Source: Gammaproteobacteria bacterium (lineage in GTDB: Bacteria > Pseudomonadota > Gammaproteobacteria > UBA1113). From it: a stretch of DNA of 46,605 nucleotides. Where the stretch lies: assembly GCA_009885935.1 (NCBI GenBank), contig VFJT01000118.1, positions 1 through 46,605 of the forward strand. Direction: 5' to 3'. The position numbers and the translations under genes are program-made. Below, in pieces: positions 1 to 9,392 of this stretch (its first letter is position 1; the number at the start of each line of letters is the position of its first letter). The notes beneath the pieces were generated by a model, which did no database searches, was not told the DNA's origin, and worked only from the letters and a program-made list of their open reading frames with translations.

Positions 1-382
1 CAATGAAGATGCGAGAAAAGGTTTATGACACAAGGCTATTCGGGCGACTCTACGCGTCAATGGCATTCGGTTAAGCACATGGGCGGCTCACGAGCGGCTC
101 TTCTCGAATAACACTGTAGAATATAATATCTCTCTTAGTATGAATCGCATCTTACGGAACGGGTAGCTCTATGCTATCGTAACTTACTCATAGACACAAA
201 TGCGAAAACCACTAACTTGCTTGTTCTGAAACTTATCAACGAATTGTTTAACCCTTACAGCAATAACGAAATTCCGCATAATTGTTATTTTTCAGTAGCT
301 TATCGGCTATATTCGTGGGAATCTCTCAGCGCGCAGTGACGAGGACCGGCGCAATTAAAAATATTCGCAGTGCTAGCAAAAT

Positions 383-1042
383 CTATTCACCAAGCCAAAC
401 GACAATATCTTCAATTACATGCCCTTGTACCACGCCTCTGTTTTCGTAGCGAGTCTTTGGCCGTTCTAAAATTTCTACACCTGATGATGGCCTTTTAAAA
501 GATAATTTTGGACAGGATGCCAGTAATGCTTGCACCGCCAAGCAATAATCCGCCCAATCGCTGGCAAAATGTAAAAAAGCGCCTGGCTTCATATGCGCTA
601 ACAATACATCTAAAAAATCGGTTTGTAGCAAGCGTCGTTTGTGATGCCGTTTTTTGGGCCAAGGATCGGGAAAAAAAATCTGCACTCCCGCTAAACTGTG
701 TAAAGGTAATTGTTCTTTGAGCAGCAACACCACATCGCCGTAAGCAATGTGCACATTGGATAATTGTTTTTCTTCTAATAAAGTCGCTAAACGAGCGGCC
801 CCGGGTAAGAATACCTCGGCTCCTAAAAAATGTGTGTGCGGATACTGTGCTGCTTGCCACGCCAAACTATGGCCCATACCAAAACCTATATCTAAGATCA
901 AAGGTTTATCCACCACCGTATCTTTCACCCACAAATACTGTGGCAATACGGACTCTACAGCCAACTTTTGTGCCGGTGTCATACGTCCCGCGCAACGGGC
1001 GAAGCTTTTAATGCGCCGTGGTGGATAAATCGATTCACTCAT
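383..1042 (-). CDS. trmB: tRNA (guanine-N7-)-methyltransferase TrmB
   Basis: 219-aa ORF with LDIGFGMGHSL SAM motif and FFPDPWPKKRHHKRRL signature. Confidence 0.95.
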   Translation of the reverse strand: MSESIYPPRRIKSFARCAGRMTPAQKLAVESVLPQYLWVKDTVVDKPLILDIGFGMGHSLAWQAAQYPHTHFLGAEVFLPGAARLATLLEEKQLSNVHIAYGDVVLLLKEQLPLHSLAGVQIFFPDPWPKKRHHKRRLLQTDFLDVLLAHMKPGAFLHFASDWADYCLAVQALLASCPKLSFKRPSSGVEILERPKTRYENRGVVQGHVIEDIVVWLGE

Positions 1043-2046
1043 AAGCCAGTCACGATTTCTTTGACCAATCCTGGTCCTTCATAAATTAAGCCGCTGTACA
1101 ATTGCAGCAATTTAGCCCCTGCTGCGCGTTTGCATTTGGCATCGGCCAAGGAGATTATACCGCCCACACCCACCAAGGGTATGGCTTCTCCTACAGCCTC
1201 ATAAAATGCTGCCAATACCGCATCGGCACGTGCGCTTAAAGCACGGCCACTGATACCCCCCGGCTGGGAGCGCCATTCTATTGGCACATTATCGCGATTG
1301 ATCGTTGTGTTGGTGGCAACAATGGCGTCCATTTGCTGCGCGCAAAAAATATCGGCTAAAACTTTAATTTCTTCGTTGCTTAAATCCGGCGCTACCTTAA
1401 TCCACAAAGGCACAACCCGTTGGTAACGATCGGCATAATCACGTTGTGCTTTTTTTAAGCCTGTTAACAGCTGCTGACAATACTCTTTGTGTTGCAGTTC
1501 GCGCAACCCGGTCATATTGGGGGAAGAAATGTTAATGGTGACGTAATCACAAAAAGGCGCCACTCTATCAAAGCAGTATAGATAATCATTTAGCGCATCT
1601 ACTAAGGATGTATTCGTATTTTTACAGATATTCACGCCTACAATCTGGCCTATAGGCCTTTTTTTCAGATTTTCCACCAAATAATCCACGCCACGATTGC
1701 AAAACCCTATGCGATTTAATAAGGATTGTTGTGCTGGCAAACGAAATAAACGCGGTTTAGGGTGCCCAGACTGTGCTTTAGGGGTAATACCACCGACTTC
1801 AATAAATCCAAAGCCCATATGAAACAAAGCCGGTAAATGCGCTGCATGGTTATCAAAACCCGCGGCTAAGCCTACCGGGTTTGGGAAAGACAAGCCTGCG
1901 ACTTGTAGCGGTGTTTGCAGTGCCCATTTTGGGTATTTATCGAACAATTTTGCCTGCCAATCCAATAGTCTTAATGCCGCGTGATGAGCGGTTTCAGGAG
2001 GGCACATAAACAATAAAGGTCTTATCGATCGGTATATTTGACTCAT
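1039..2046 (-). CDS. pyrD: dihydroorotate dehydrogenase (quinone), class 2
   Basis: 335-aa ORF; NPVGLAAGFDNHA, NISSPNMTGLRELQ, VGVGGIISLADA motifs; 4-nt overlap with trmB. Confidence 0.95.
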   Translation of the reverse strand: MSQIYRSIRPLLFMCPPETAHHAALRLLDWQAKLFDKYPKWALQTPLQVAGLSFPNPVGLAAGFDNHAAHLPALFHMGFGFIEVGGITPKAQSGHPKPRLFRLPAQQSLLNRIGFCNRGVDYLVENLKKRPIGQIVGVNICKNTNTSLVDALNDYLYCFDRVAPFCDYVTINISSPNMTGLRELQHKEYCQQLLTGLKKAQRDYADRYQRVVPLWIKVAPDLSNEEIKVLADIFCAQQMDAIVATNTTINRDNVPIEWRSQPGGISGRALSARADAVLAAFYEAVGEAIPLVGVGGIISLADAKCKRAAGAKLLQLYSGLIYEGPGLVKEIVTGL

Positions 2047-2092
2047 TTTTTGCTTTCTTCGTCTACAATTAAGGGTAGGAGTATATAAAGAA

Positions 2093-3619
2093 GTGGCTTC
2101 TATGTACAGTCATCATTTTCTAATCGAATTTATCAGTGTGTTAGCCATAGGCGGCGTGACCCTTTATTGTGCCCATTGGTTGGTTACTCATCGCCCTATT
2201 TATAAGCGCTTTTTCACTTTGACCGTCAGCATTTTATTACTGTTAGGCACCGCAGTTACTTTTATCCTGGGCCACAACCAAGATGTCGTCTTTTTCCATA
2301 AAATACAAAGGGAACTCTTGGCTGCCATTATATTTTTATTTTGTTTTGTGTTTATTCAATTTTGTAACATTATTATATGGAATGGTTTACTCGTTAAAAA
2401 TGGCCGTCCTATTTTTCCTAAAGTTTTAGTGCGTTTTATTCATTTTCTTATTTTTCTAGTAGCTCTATTCGTCATTATGCAATGGCTATACGATGTTAAT
2501 GTTACGCAATTATTAGTCGCCAGCAGTTTGCTGGCTTTGATATTGGCTTATGGCGCACAATCCAATTTATCGAATGTTTTTTCGGGCATTACTTTAAACA
2601 TTACTCGTAATATGGAAATTGGTGATTGGATAGAAGTTGAAATAACCCCCGGTGTATTCATTTCCGGTTATGTAGACAGCTTAGATTGGCGCTGCGTTAC
2701 TTTAAAAAATTATGACGAAAATTTAGTGGTCATTCCTAATAGCGTGTTAACAGAAAAGATATTTGTAAATTACAGTCAGCCCTACCCTCTATTTAAGCAA
2801 CAATTTTATTTAAAAATAGCTTATACTATTCGCCCAGATGAAGTCATTTTTTGTTTGAAAAAAGCGATGTCGGAAAATTCTAAAATACGACAGGATCGAG
2901 ATATGAATGCGCATGTATCCGCCTTAGAGGGAGACAGTGCCACTTATCATATAGAATTTTTTTCGGAGAAGTATGTAAACCATGACATTAAAGATGAGAT
3001 TATCCGATCTGCTTATTATCAAATATTAAGAACTCATCATTCGGCCGCCCCTTTCGTTACATTTTCGCTTATCAAACATCCCAGCGATGCTTTGCGCATT
3101 AATACAGAAAAAATAGCCGGCCTCATTTCTAGTCAATCTGTTTTAAGTTGCTTATACCCTGAAGAATTGAGTGAACTGATCAATCATGCTGATTTCGAGC
3201 GTTTCTCTGCCAACGAAGTACTATTGCAACAGGGCCTTGCCAATACTTATCTCTATATCCTATTAGAAGGTGGTTTACAAATAGAACATCAAAATCAAGA
3301 TGGCAGCCGGATGATTTTAGAAAACCTTCGTGATTTTGCTGTGGTCGGTGAATACAGCATGTTATTAGACGAATTACCTCAACAAACGGTACGCTGCACA
3401 GAGGAAAGCCTGGTGATGATCATTCGTCGTGAGGTGTTTCGTAATATCGTGCTGAAACGCACAGAAATTATAGACTCGTTGAAAAACATTATAGAGAGTC
3501 GACGATCTGAAAATGCTCGTAAGATAGAAAAACATCAAAGACAAAAAGAACATGAACTAAATGATTTGGCGGGATCTATCTTGGAACGGCTTAAAGCTAT
3601 TTTTCATGCGGGACCTTAA
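2093..3619 (+). CDS. MscS-family mechanosensitive channel with C-terminal cyclic-nucleotide-binding domain
   Basis: Several N-terminal TM helices, MscS-like beta domain (NISRNMEIGDWIEV-like; VVIPNSVLTEKIFVNYS), C-terminal cNMP-like fold (LLQQGLANTYLYILLEGGLQIE...VVGEYSMLLDELPQQTVR). Confidence 0.85.
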   Translation: MASMYSHHFLIEFISVLAIGGVTLYCAHWLVTHRPIYKRFFTLTVSILLLLGTAVTFILGHNQDVVFFHKIQRELLAAIIFLFCFVFIQFCNIIIWNGLLVKNGRPIFPKVLVRFIHFLIFLVALFVIMQWLYDVNVTQLLVASSLLALILAYGAQSNLSNVFSGITLNITRNMEIGDWIEVEITPGVFISGYVDSLDWRCVTLKNYDENLVVIPNSVLTEKIFVNYSQPYPLFKQQFYLKIAYTIRPDEVIFCLKKAMSENSKIRQDRDMNAHVSALEGDSATYHIEFFSEKYVNHDIKDEIIRSAYYQILRTHHSAAPFVTFSLIKHPSDALRINTEKIAGLISSQSVLSCLYPEELSELINHADFERFSANEVLLQQGLANTYLYILLEGGLQIEHQNQDGSRMILENLRDFAVVGEYSMLLDELPQQTVRCTEESLVMIIRREVFRNIVLKRTEIIDSLKNIIESRRSENARKIEKHQRQKEHELNDLAGSILERLKAIFHAGP

Positions 3620-3634
3620 TTTAATGGCCCGCCC

Positions 3635-5026
3635 TTACTGATATCGCCATGTTGTTTCATTATCACTATCTTCTATCATTACACCTTTTTGTGCCAATTG
3701 TTGTCGTACCTCATCGGCCTTGGCCCAATTTTTTTCTGCACGCGCTGAACGGCGTGTAGCAATCAATGCTTCTATTTCGTTTGCAGCTATAGCAGAATGC
3801 GCATCTTGTTGAAAATAATTTTCAACCGGCTCCGTCAACAAACCCAGTACTGCAGCTAATTTTTTCAACATTTGTGCGAGTGCTATGACATTGTCTGGCT
3901 CTTCAATTTTATTGCGATTTAATTCTCGCACCAAGTCAAATAAAACGGACAATGCCACCGGGGTGTTAAAATCGTCGTCCATTGCTTCCATAAAGCGCGT
4001 CTCATAAGCCTTAGCCACGTCATTTTCTATTATCTCTGTAGGCAAAGCTAACCCGCGTAAAGCACCGTACAAACGATCTAAAGCGCTTTGTGCGCCCTCT
4101 AATGCTTCCAGTGAATAATCCATCGGGCTGCGATAATGGCCGTATAATAGGAAATAACGTACGACCTCGTTCTTCCATTCACGCAACACCTCGTGTATCG
4201 TAAAAAAATTGTTTAAGGATTTAGACATTTTTTCTTTGTTGATTTCAACAAAACCTACATGCATCCAATAGTTTACAAAGGGTTTTTCATAAGCGCCTTC
4301 TGCCTGTGCAATTTCATTTTCATGATGCGGAAACTTTAAATCGTTGCCCCCACCGTGTATATCAAAAGGCTGGCCTAATTCTAAACTGGACATGACTACG
4401 CATTCTGTATGCCAACCCGGACGACCATTGCCCCAGGGCGAGGGCCAATAGGGTTCATTCTCTTTAGACATTTTCCACAACACAAAATCCAAGGGTGTTT
4501 TTTTAGCCTCTACAATGGCAACGCGTGAACCAGCTTCTAGTGCTTCTAAATCTTTATGTGCTAGCTTCCCATAATTTTTAAATTGCGTCACGTCAAAATA
4601 AACATCGCCCGTAGTGCCTACATAAGCTAAACCCTTGGCTATGAGTGTTTCTATTAAAGTTACCATTTGCGGGACATAGTCCGTAGCCTTAGGCTCAGAA
4701 TCTGGAGTCAAAGTGCCTAGCGCTTGCATGTCTTCCGTTAAAGCGTTGATAAACCGCGTGGTTAAAGCGTGCATGGATTCTTTATTTTCAAGCGCTCTTT
4801 TGATAATTTTGTCGTCTATATCGGTGATGTTCCGCACGTAATTGACTTTATAGCCACAATAACGCAAATATCGATTGATTACATCAAAAGCGACCATCAG
4901 CCTGGCATGACCTATATGGCAATAATCATACACCGTTATACCACAGACATACATCGTCACTTCATTGGCCCGTATGGGTTTAAAGATTTCTTTTTGTTTG
5001 CTTTTACTATTATAAATGACTAGCAT
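3635..5026 (-). CDS. cysS: cysteinyl-tRNA synthetase
   Basis: 463-aa ORF; MYVCGITVYDYCHIGHAR, PGWHTECVVMS, KMSKSLNNF motifs. Confidence 0.97.
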   Translation of the reverse strand: MLVIYNSKSKQKEIFKPIRANEVTMYVCGITVYDYCHIGHARLMVAFDVINRYLRYCGYKVNYVRNITDIDDKIIKRALENKESMHALTTRFINALTEDMQALGTLTPDSEPKATDYVPQMVTLIETLIAKGLAYVGTTGDVYFDVTQFKNYGKLAHKDLEALEAGSRVAIVEAKKTPLDFVLWKMSKENEPYWPSPWGNGRPGWHTECVVMSSLELGQPFDIHGGGNDLKFPHHENEIAQAEGAYEKPFVNYWMHVGFVEINKEKMSKSLNNFFTIHEVLREWKNEVVRYFLLYGHYRSPMDYSLEALEGAQSALDRLYGALRGLALPTEIIENDVAKAYETRFMEAMDDDFNTPVALSVLFDLVRELNRNKIEEPDNVIALAQMLKKLAAVLGLLTEPVENYFQQDAHSAIAANEIEALIATRRSARAEKNWAKADEVRQQLAQKGVMIEDSDNETTWRYQ

Positions 5027-5028
5027 AA

Positions 5029-6456
5029 TTAACTCTCTGCAGTAAATAAAGCAACCGCCGCCGCAAAACGGCGTTGCACTTGCTCGCTGCCCATCAGCTG
5101 CAATACATCCTCTAATTGCGGCCCATGGAATGATCCTGTTAACGCCACGCGCAAGGGTTGAAACAAAGCGCGGCCCTTGACGTTACATTCTTTCTGCAAG
5201 CACTGTTGCAAATAAGCGTAATCTACGCCTTGTTCCTTGACAGCAGCTATGGCTGTAATAAAAAAACCTTTACCCGCTTGAATGAGCACATCGCGCAGCG
5301 TAGGCTCCAAAACAAGTGTGTCCGCATACAAGCGCGTAGCCCAATCATCAAATTCTTTGGGGAAAACAATATTGAGTTGCATGGTTTTTAAGAATGCTTC
5401 TTGTTTTGCGGCAGGCACTAAGGTAAATTGTGTGCTGTGCTCGCCAATCCATAATCTAAACGCCGATTGCGACAAGCGCATCACGGCTTCTTTTTGCCAG
5501 TGTAATAATTGTTGTTCATCAAAATGCGCTGCTGATCGACTCAAATGACTAAAATCAAAGCCCGCAGCCAATTGCGCTAAACTCATAAATTGTTCATCAC
5601 TATAATAATGACCCAAACGTGCTAAATAATTGACAATAGCTAGAGGTAAATACCCTTCTTTGCGCAAGGTTTGTATATTGCGACTGCCATTGCGTTTAGA
5701 CAAGGGCGTATGATCCGCACCCATGATCAAGGAAATGTGGCAATATTGCGGCACTCTTAAGTTCAGTGCTTGTAAAATCAATATTTGTTTCGGTGTGTTG
5801 GTGAGATGGTCTTCTCCACGCACTACATGCGTCACGCCCATCATGGCATCGTCTATGGCGTTACAATACATGAAAGGTGCAGTACCATCGGCACGGCGTA
5901 TGATAAAATCGCCTATATCATCGGTTAAAAAACGTTGTGGCCCCTTGGCTAAATCTGTAAATTCTACCGCTTCGCCATCCGGCATTCTAAAACGCAAGGT
6001 GGGTTTTTCGCCCGCAGCGATTCTTGCTTTGACTTCTTCGGCCAATAAATGCCTACAAGTGCCCGCATAACGCGGCGGCAGACTTTGAGAGCGTTGCACT
6101 TTGCGCATGGCTTCTAAATCTTCATCACTGCAAAAGCAAGGGTAAGCATGCAGCCCTAAACGTTGATAATCGTTATCGTAAATGGCTTGGCGCTCAGATT
6201 GCCAATAAGGACCATTGTTGCCGCCCACTTCCGGACCTTCTTGCCAGTCTAATCCTAACCAGCGCAGATCGGCCATTAACGCTTCCGTGTATTCGCTTTT
6301 AGAACGCTCTTTATCGGTGTCTTCAATGCGCAGCAAAAATGTGCCTTGCAGTTTGTGTGCCAATAAGACATTAAACAATGCCGTACGCACATTACCGAAA
6401 TGGATTAAGCCGGTGGGGCTAGGGCAAAAACGAAACTTTAGGGACGATGTTTGCAT
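5029..6456 (-). CDS. gltX: glutamyl-tRNA synthetase
   Basis: 475-aa ORF; FCPSPTGLIHFGNVRTALFN and LSKRNGS motifs. Confidence 0.96.
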   Translation of the reverse strand: MQTSSLKFRFCPSPTGLIHFGNVRTALFNVLLAHKLQGTFLLRIEDTDKERSKSEYTEALMADLRWLGLDWQEGPEVGGNNGPYWQSERQAIYDNDYQRLGLHAYPCFCSDEDLEAMRKVQRSQSLPPRYAGTCRHLLAEEVKARIAAGEKPTLRFRMPDGEAVEFTDLAKGPQRFLTDDIGDFIIRRADGTAPFMYCNAIDDAMMGVTHVVRGEDHLTNTPKQILILQALNLRVPQYCHISLIMGADHTPLSKRNGSRNIQTLRKEGYLPLAIVNYLARLGHYYSDEQFMSLAQLAAGFDFSHLSRSAAHFDEQQLLHWQKEAVMRLSQSAFRLWIGEHSTQFTLVPAAKQEAFLKTMQLNIVFPKEFDDWATRLYADTLVLEPTLRDVLIQAGKGFFITAIAAVKEQGVDYAYLQQCLQKECNVKGRALFQPLRVALTGSFHGPQLEDVLQLMGSEQVQRRFAAAVALFTAES

Positions 6457-6507
6457 AGCATGCTCTTATTACTCTAGAATACCTTACCATTTAACCTATA
6501 CTCATAG

Positions 6508-6614
6508 CAGTTGATTTTTAGGCGAGGCGCCTAGCCCGCGAGCCAAAGGAGTGTATGTACTAATACATGACTTTGGCGAGATGGGCGTAGGCAACAAAGC
6601 CTAAGAATCAAATG
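6508..6614. repeat. ~107-bp imperfect palindromic element (MITE-like or structured intergenic repeat)
   Basis: Left arm CAGTTGATTTTTAGGC...GCCTAGCCC...GCCAAAGG...ATGTA pairs with right arm TACAT...CTTTGGCGAGATGGGCGTAGGC...GCCTAAGAATCAAATG. Confidence 0.7.
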
Positions 6615-6652
6615 CGAAGAGTATATTATACCCGAGATTGTAGTGAATAAAC

Positions 6653-7366
6653 ATGTCCATACTCGTCATTTCTGACCTACACTTAAACCCTGCAGAGCCA
6701 CAAGGCTTGGCAGCTTTGGCTGCATTGCGGCAAAAATGGGCTGCGAACTGCTCTGACTTATACATTTTAGGGGATTTTTTTGAGGCTTGGGTGGGGGATG
6801 ACGACAACAATGCCTTTGTAGAGGCAACCGTTGCCGAGCTACAAGCCTGGCGTCAATTGGGCATAAAACTGTATTTTATGCCGGGTAATCGCGATTTTCT
6901 CTTGGGCAAAGACTTTGCACAACGCGTGGATTGGACCGTGCTTTCTGATCCGCAACTCGTTGATTTTTATGGAATTCCTGTATTGCTCAGCCATGGTGAT
7001 CTATTGTGTACGGATGACTTGGCGTATCTACGCTGGCGCCACTATGCCCACAGCCGCTGGCTACAACGCTTATTTTTAGCCCTGCCCTTGTGGCTACGCC
7101 GCAAAATGGCGCAAAAGGCACGGCAAAAAAGCAAACATTATGTGCAAATTTTAGATCCTATCAAGATGGATGTTGTTCCCTCCGCGGTACTTGCCTGGCT
7201 AAAACAAGCCCCTAGCAGCGTGCTAATCCATGGACATACGCATAAACCGGGTTACCATATTTGCTATCGAGATCACCGCGCCTTTACCCGCATTACCCTC
7301 AGTGATTGGCACGACGGCGCCCATGTGCTGGTGTGGGAGAAGGATAATAGCGCACGGTTGATTTAA
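6653..7366 (+). CDS. lpxH: UDP-2,3-diacylglucosamine diphosphatase LpxH
   Basis: 237-aa ORF; ILVISDLHL, LGDFFEAWVGDDD, MPGNRDFLLG, HGHTHKP metallophosphoesterase motifs. Confidence 0.95.
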   Translation: MSILVISDLHLNPAEPQGLAALAALRQKWAANCSDLYILGDFFEAWVGDDDNNAFVEATVAELQAWRQLGIKLYFMPGNRDFLLGKDFAQRVDWTVLSDPQLVDFYGIPVLLSHGDLLCTDDLAYLRWRHYAHSRWLQRLFLALPLWLRRKMAQKARQKSKHYVQILDPIKMDVVPSAVLAWLKQAPSSVLIHGHTHKPGYHICYRDHRAFTRITLSDWHDGAHVLVWEKDNSARLI

Positions 7367-7367
7367 C

Positions 7368-8819
7368 CTAAGCCCTAGTGTGCGCCAATGCCGCTAAATA
7401 CTCAGCATCAATATCGCCAGTAATATAATCGCCGCTAAATACAGAATCTTCAAAACGGGTGATATCTGGATTGCCTTCGCGCGCTGCGGCAATTAAATCT
7501 TTTAGATCTTGGAAAATCAAACCGTCGGCCCCGAGCAAAACCCTAATTTCCTCTACACTGCGATCATGCGCGATGAGATCGGTTGCTCGTGGCATATCGA
7601 TGCCATACACATTTGGTGCAATCACCTCCGGTGCAGCAGAAGCAAAATAAACTTTTTTAGCCCCCGCAGCACGTGCCAGTTCGATAATTTCCTTTGAGGT
7701 AGTGCCGCGCACAATAGAATCATCCACCAAAAGCACATTCTTACCTTGAAATTCTAAATCGATGGCATTTAATTTACGTTGCACCGATTTACGGCGTATG
7801 GCTTGACCCGGCATAATGAAAGTACGGCCTATGTAATGGTTTTTGACTAAGCCTTCGCGGTATTTTAAACCCAAACGCAAAGACATCGCGTAAGCCGCGG
7901 TACGGCTGGTTTCGGGTACGGGCATAACTACATCGATATCGTGCTCGGGCCATAGCCGCAATAATTTTTCGGCTAGATATTCCCCTAATTTCAAACGAAC
8001 TTTATACACTAATATCTTGGACATAATGGAATCGGGACGTGACAAATAAACAAATTCAAATAAACACGGTGATAGTTGCGTTTTCTTAGCGCACTGTTGT
8101 CGCTGCATTTGTCCATCTACGCTGATAAAAACAGCCTCGCCCGGCGCCACATCGTCTAATAGATGAAATCCTAGGCTATCCAAAGCCACCGTTTCCGAAG
8201 CAAACAGATAATCCGGCGCAGCATTGTCGTTTTGCCTAACGCCCAAAGACAAAGGCCTAATGCCATAAGGATCGCGAAAAGCTAACAGTCCATAACCGGC
8301 GATCAACACGATCACCGCATAAGCGCCTTTGCACCTAGGGTGTAGTTTACTCACAGCCTGAAATAATTTTTCTGGCGTTAGCTCGCCTGCTGCCACCCGT
8401 TGCAATTCTTCCGCAAAAACATTCAGCAACACCTCCGAATCTGAGCGTGTATTGAGATGTCTAAAGCCTTTTTGCCATAATTCTTTTTGCAAACTAGCCG
8501 CGTTGGTTAAGTTGCCATTGTGCACTAAACACAAACCATAAGGTGAATTGACATACAGTGGCTGCGCCTCAGCTGCAGAATCGGTGCCTGCAGTAGGATA
8601 ACGCACATGCCCTAAACCATAATGGCCGCGCAAACGCAGTATATCTTGCGCATTCACCACATCGCGCACAAAACCCTTGCCTTTTTGTAAATGTATTTGT
8701 AGGTCTTCACAAGTGGCTATGCCCGCTGCATCCTGACCTCTGTGCTGTAGCAGCGTTAAGGCATCATACAATTCAGCGCTGACATTTTGTTTGGAAATTA
8801 ACCCGGCTATACCACACAC
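7368..8819 (-). CDS. purF: amidophosphoribosyltransferase
   Basis: 483-aa ORF; N-terminal MCGIAGL, ALTLLQHRGQDAAGI, PRPP motif VLLVDDSIVRGTTSKEI. Confidence 0.97.
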   Translation of the reverse strand: MCGIAGLISKQNVSAELYDALTLLQHRGQDAAGIATCEDLQIHLQKGKGFVRDVVNAQDILRLRGHYGLGHVRYPTAGTDSAAEAQPLYVNSPYGLCLVHNGNLTNAASLQKELWQKGFRHLNTRSDSEVLLNVFAEELQRVAAGELTPEKLFQAVSKLHPRCKGAYAVIVLIAGYGLLAFRDPYGIRPLSLGVRQNDNAAPDYLFASETVALDSLGFHLLDDVAPGEAVFISVDGQMQRQQCAKKTQLSPCLFEFVYLSRPDSIMSKILVYKVRLKLGEYLAEKLLRLWPEHDIDVVMPVPETSRTAAYAMSLRLGLKYREGLVKNHYIGRTFIMPGQAIRRKSVQRKLNAIDLEFQGKNVLLVDDSIVRGTTSKEIIELARAAGAKKVYFASAAPEVIAPNVYGIDMPRATDLIAHDRSVEEIRVLLGADGLIFQDLKDLIAAAREGNPDITRFEDSVFSGDYITGDIDAEYLAALAHTRA

Positions 8820-8831
8820 ACGCTTACCCTC

Positions 8832-9374
8832 TTACGTTGATTCTTTTAATTGAGACGCCGTATCAGCCGCATCGGTGTCACTAGCGGCAACAGAGGTGTA
8901 CTTGTCCTGATATTGATCTAACCAAGCAACACTCTTTTGTAAATATTTAACCATGCCCGAATCCTGCCACCAGGGCTTTTCTTTTAAAGAAGTATTAGAG
9001 ATACCCCATACAACCAGAGCGACTACTACAAAACCGCGCAGTATGCCGAATAAAAAGCCTACAAATTTATCTAGATAAGTAGATTCCGACTTTTTCATAA
9101 AATGTAAAATAATCTTTTTTAGCACGGTGCCGATCAACAAGGTGGCGAGGATAATGCTGATTACTGCCGCCCACAGCCTAGCGCTGGTATTGGGAATAAT
9201 GTCTACAAAATAGAATTCGACGCGTGCTGAATACTCAAAAGCCAGCCACAACGCCACTAGAACAATGAGTAAAGACAGCGATTCGTGCACAAAGCCACGC
9301 ATAAAGCCGATTAAACTAGAAGCAATGACTATAGCAATTAAGATATAATCTAGCATAGTTAACGTAATGGTCAT
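8832..9374 (-). CDS. cvpA: CvpA family membrane protein
   Basis: 180-aa ORF, four predicted TM segments, syntenic with purF/folC/accD. Confidence 0.85.
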   Translation of the reverse strand: MTITLTMLDYILIAIVIASSLIGFMRGFVHESLSLLIVLVALWLAFEYSARVEFYFVDIIPNTSARLWAAVISIILATLLIGTVLKKIILHFMKKSESTYLDKFVGFLFGILRGFVVVALVVWGISNTSLKEKPWWQDSGMVKYLQKSVAWLDQYQDKYTSVAASDTDAADTASQLKEST

Positions 9375-9392
9375 GTTATTTTTCCTCTGTTT

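Noticed and set aside
1-382. Possible gene or RNA at the left edge
   Set aside because: No ORF or fold I can support; only a degenerate GGGCGGCTCACGAGCGGCTC repeat at 81-102.
495-1028. Antisense and shifted ORFs over trmB (and many similar 60-180 aa ORFs over cysS, gltX, purF, lon, clpX, tig, pheT)
   Set aside because: They overlap clearly recognisable conserved genes, have no recognisable domains and look like codon-bias shadows.
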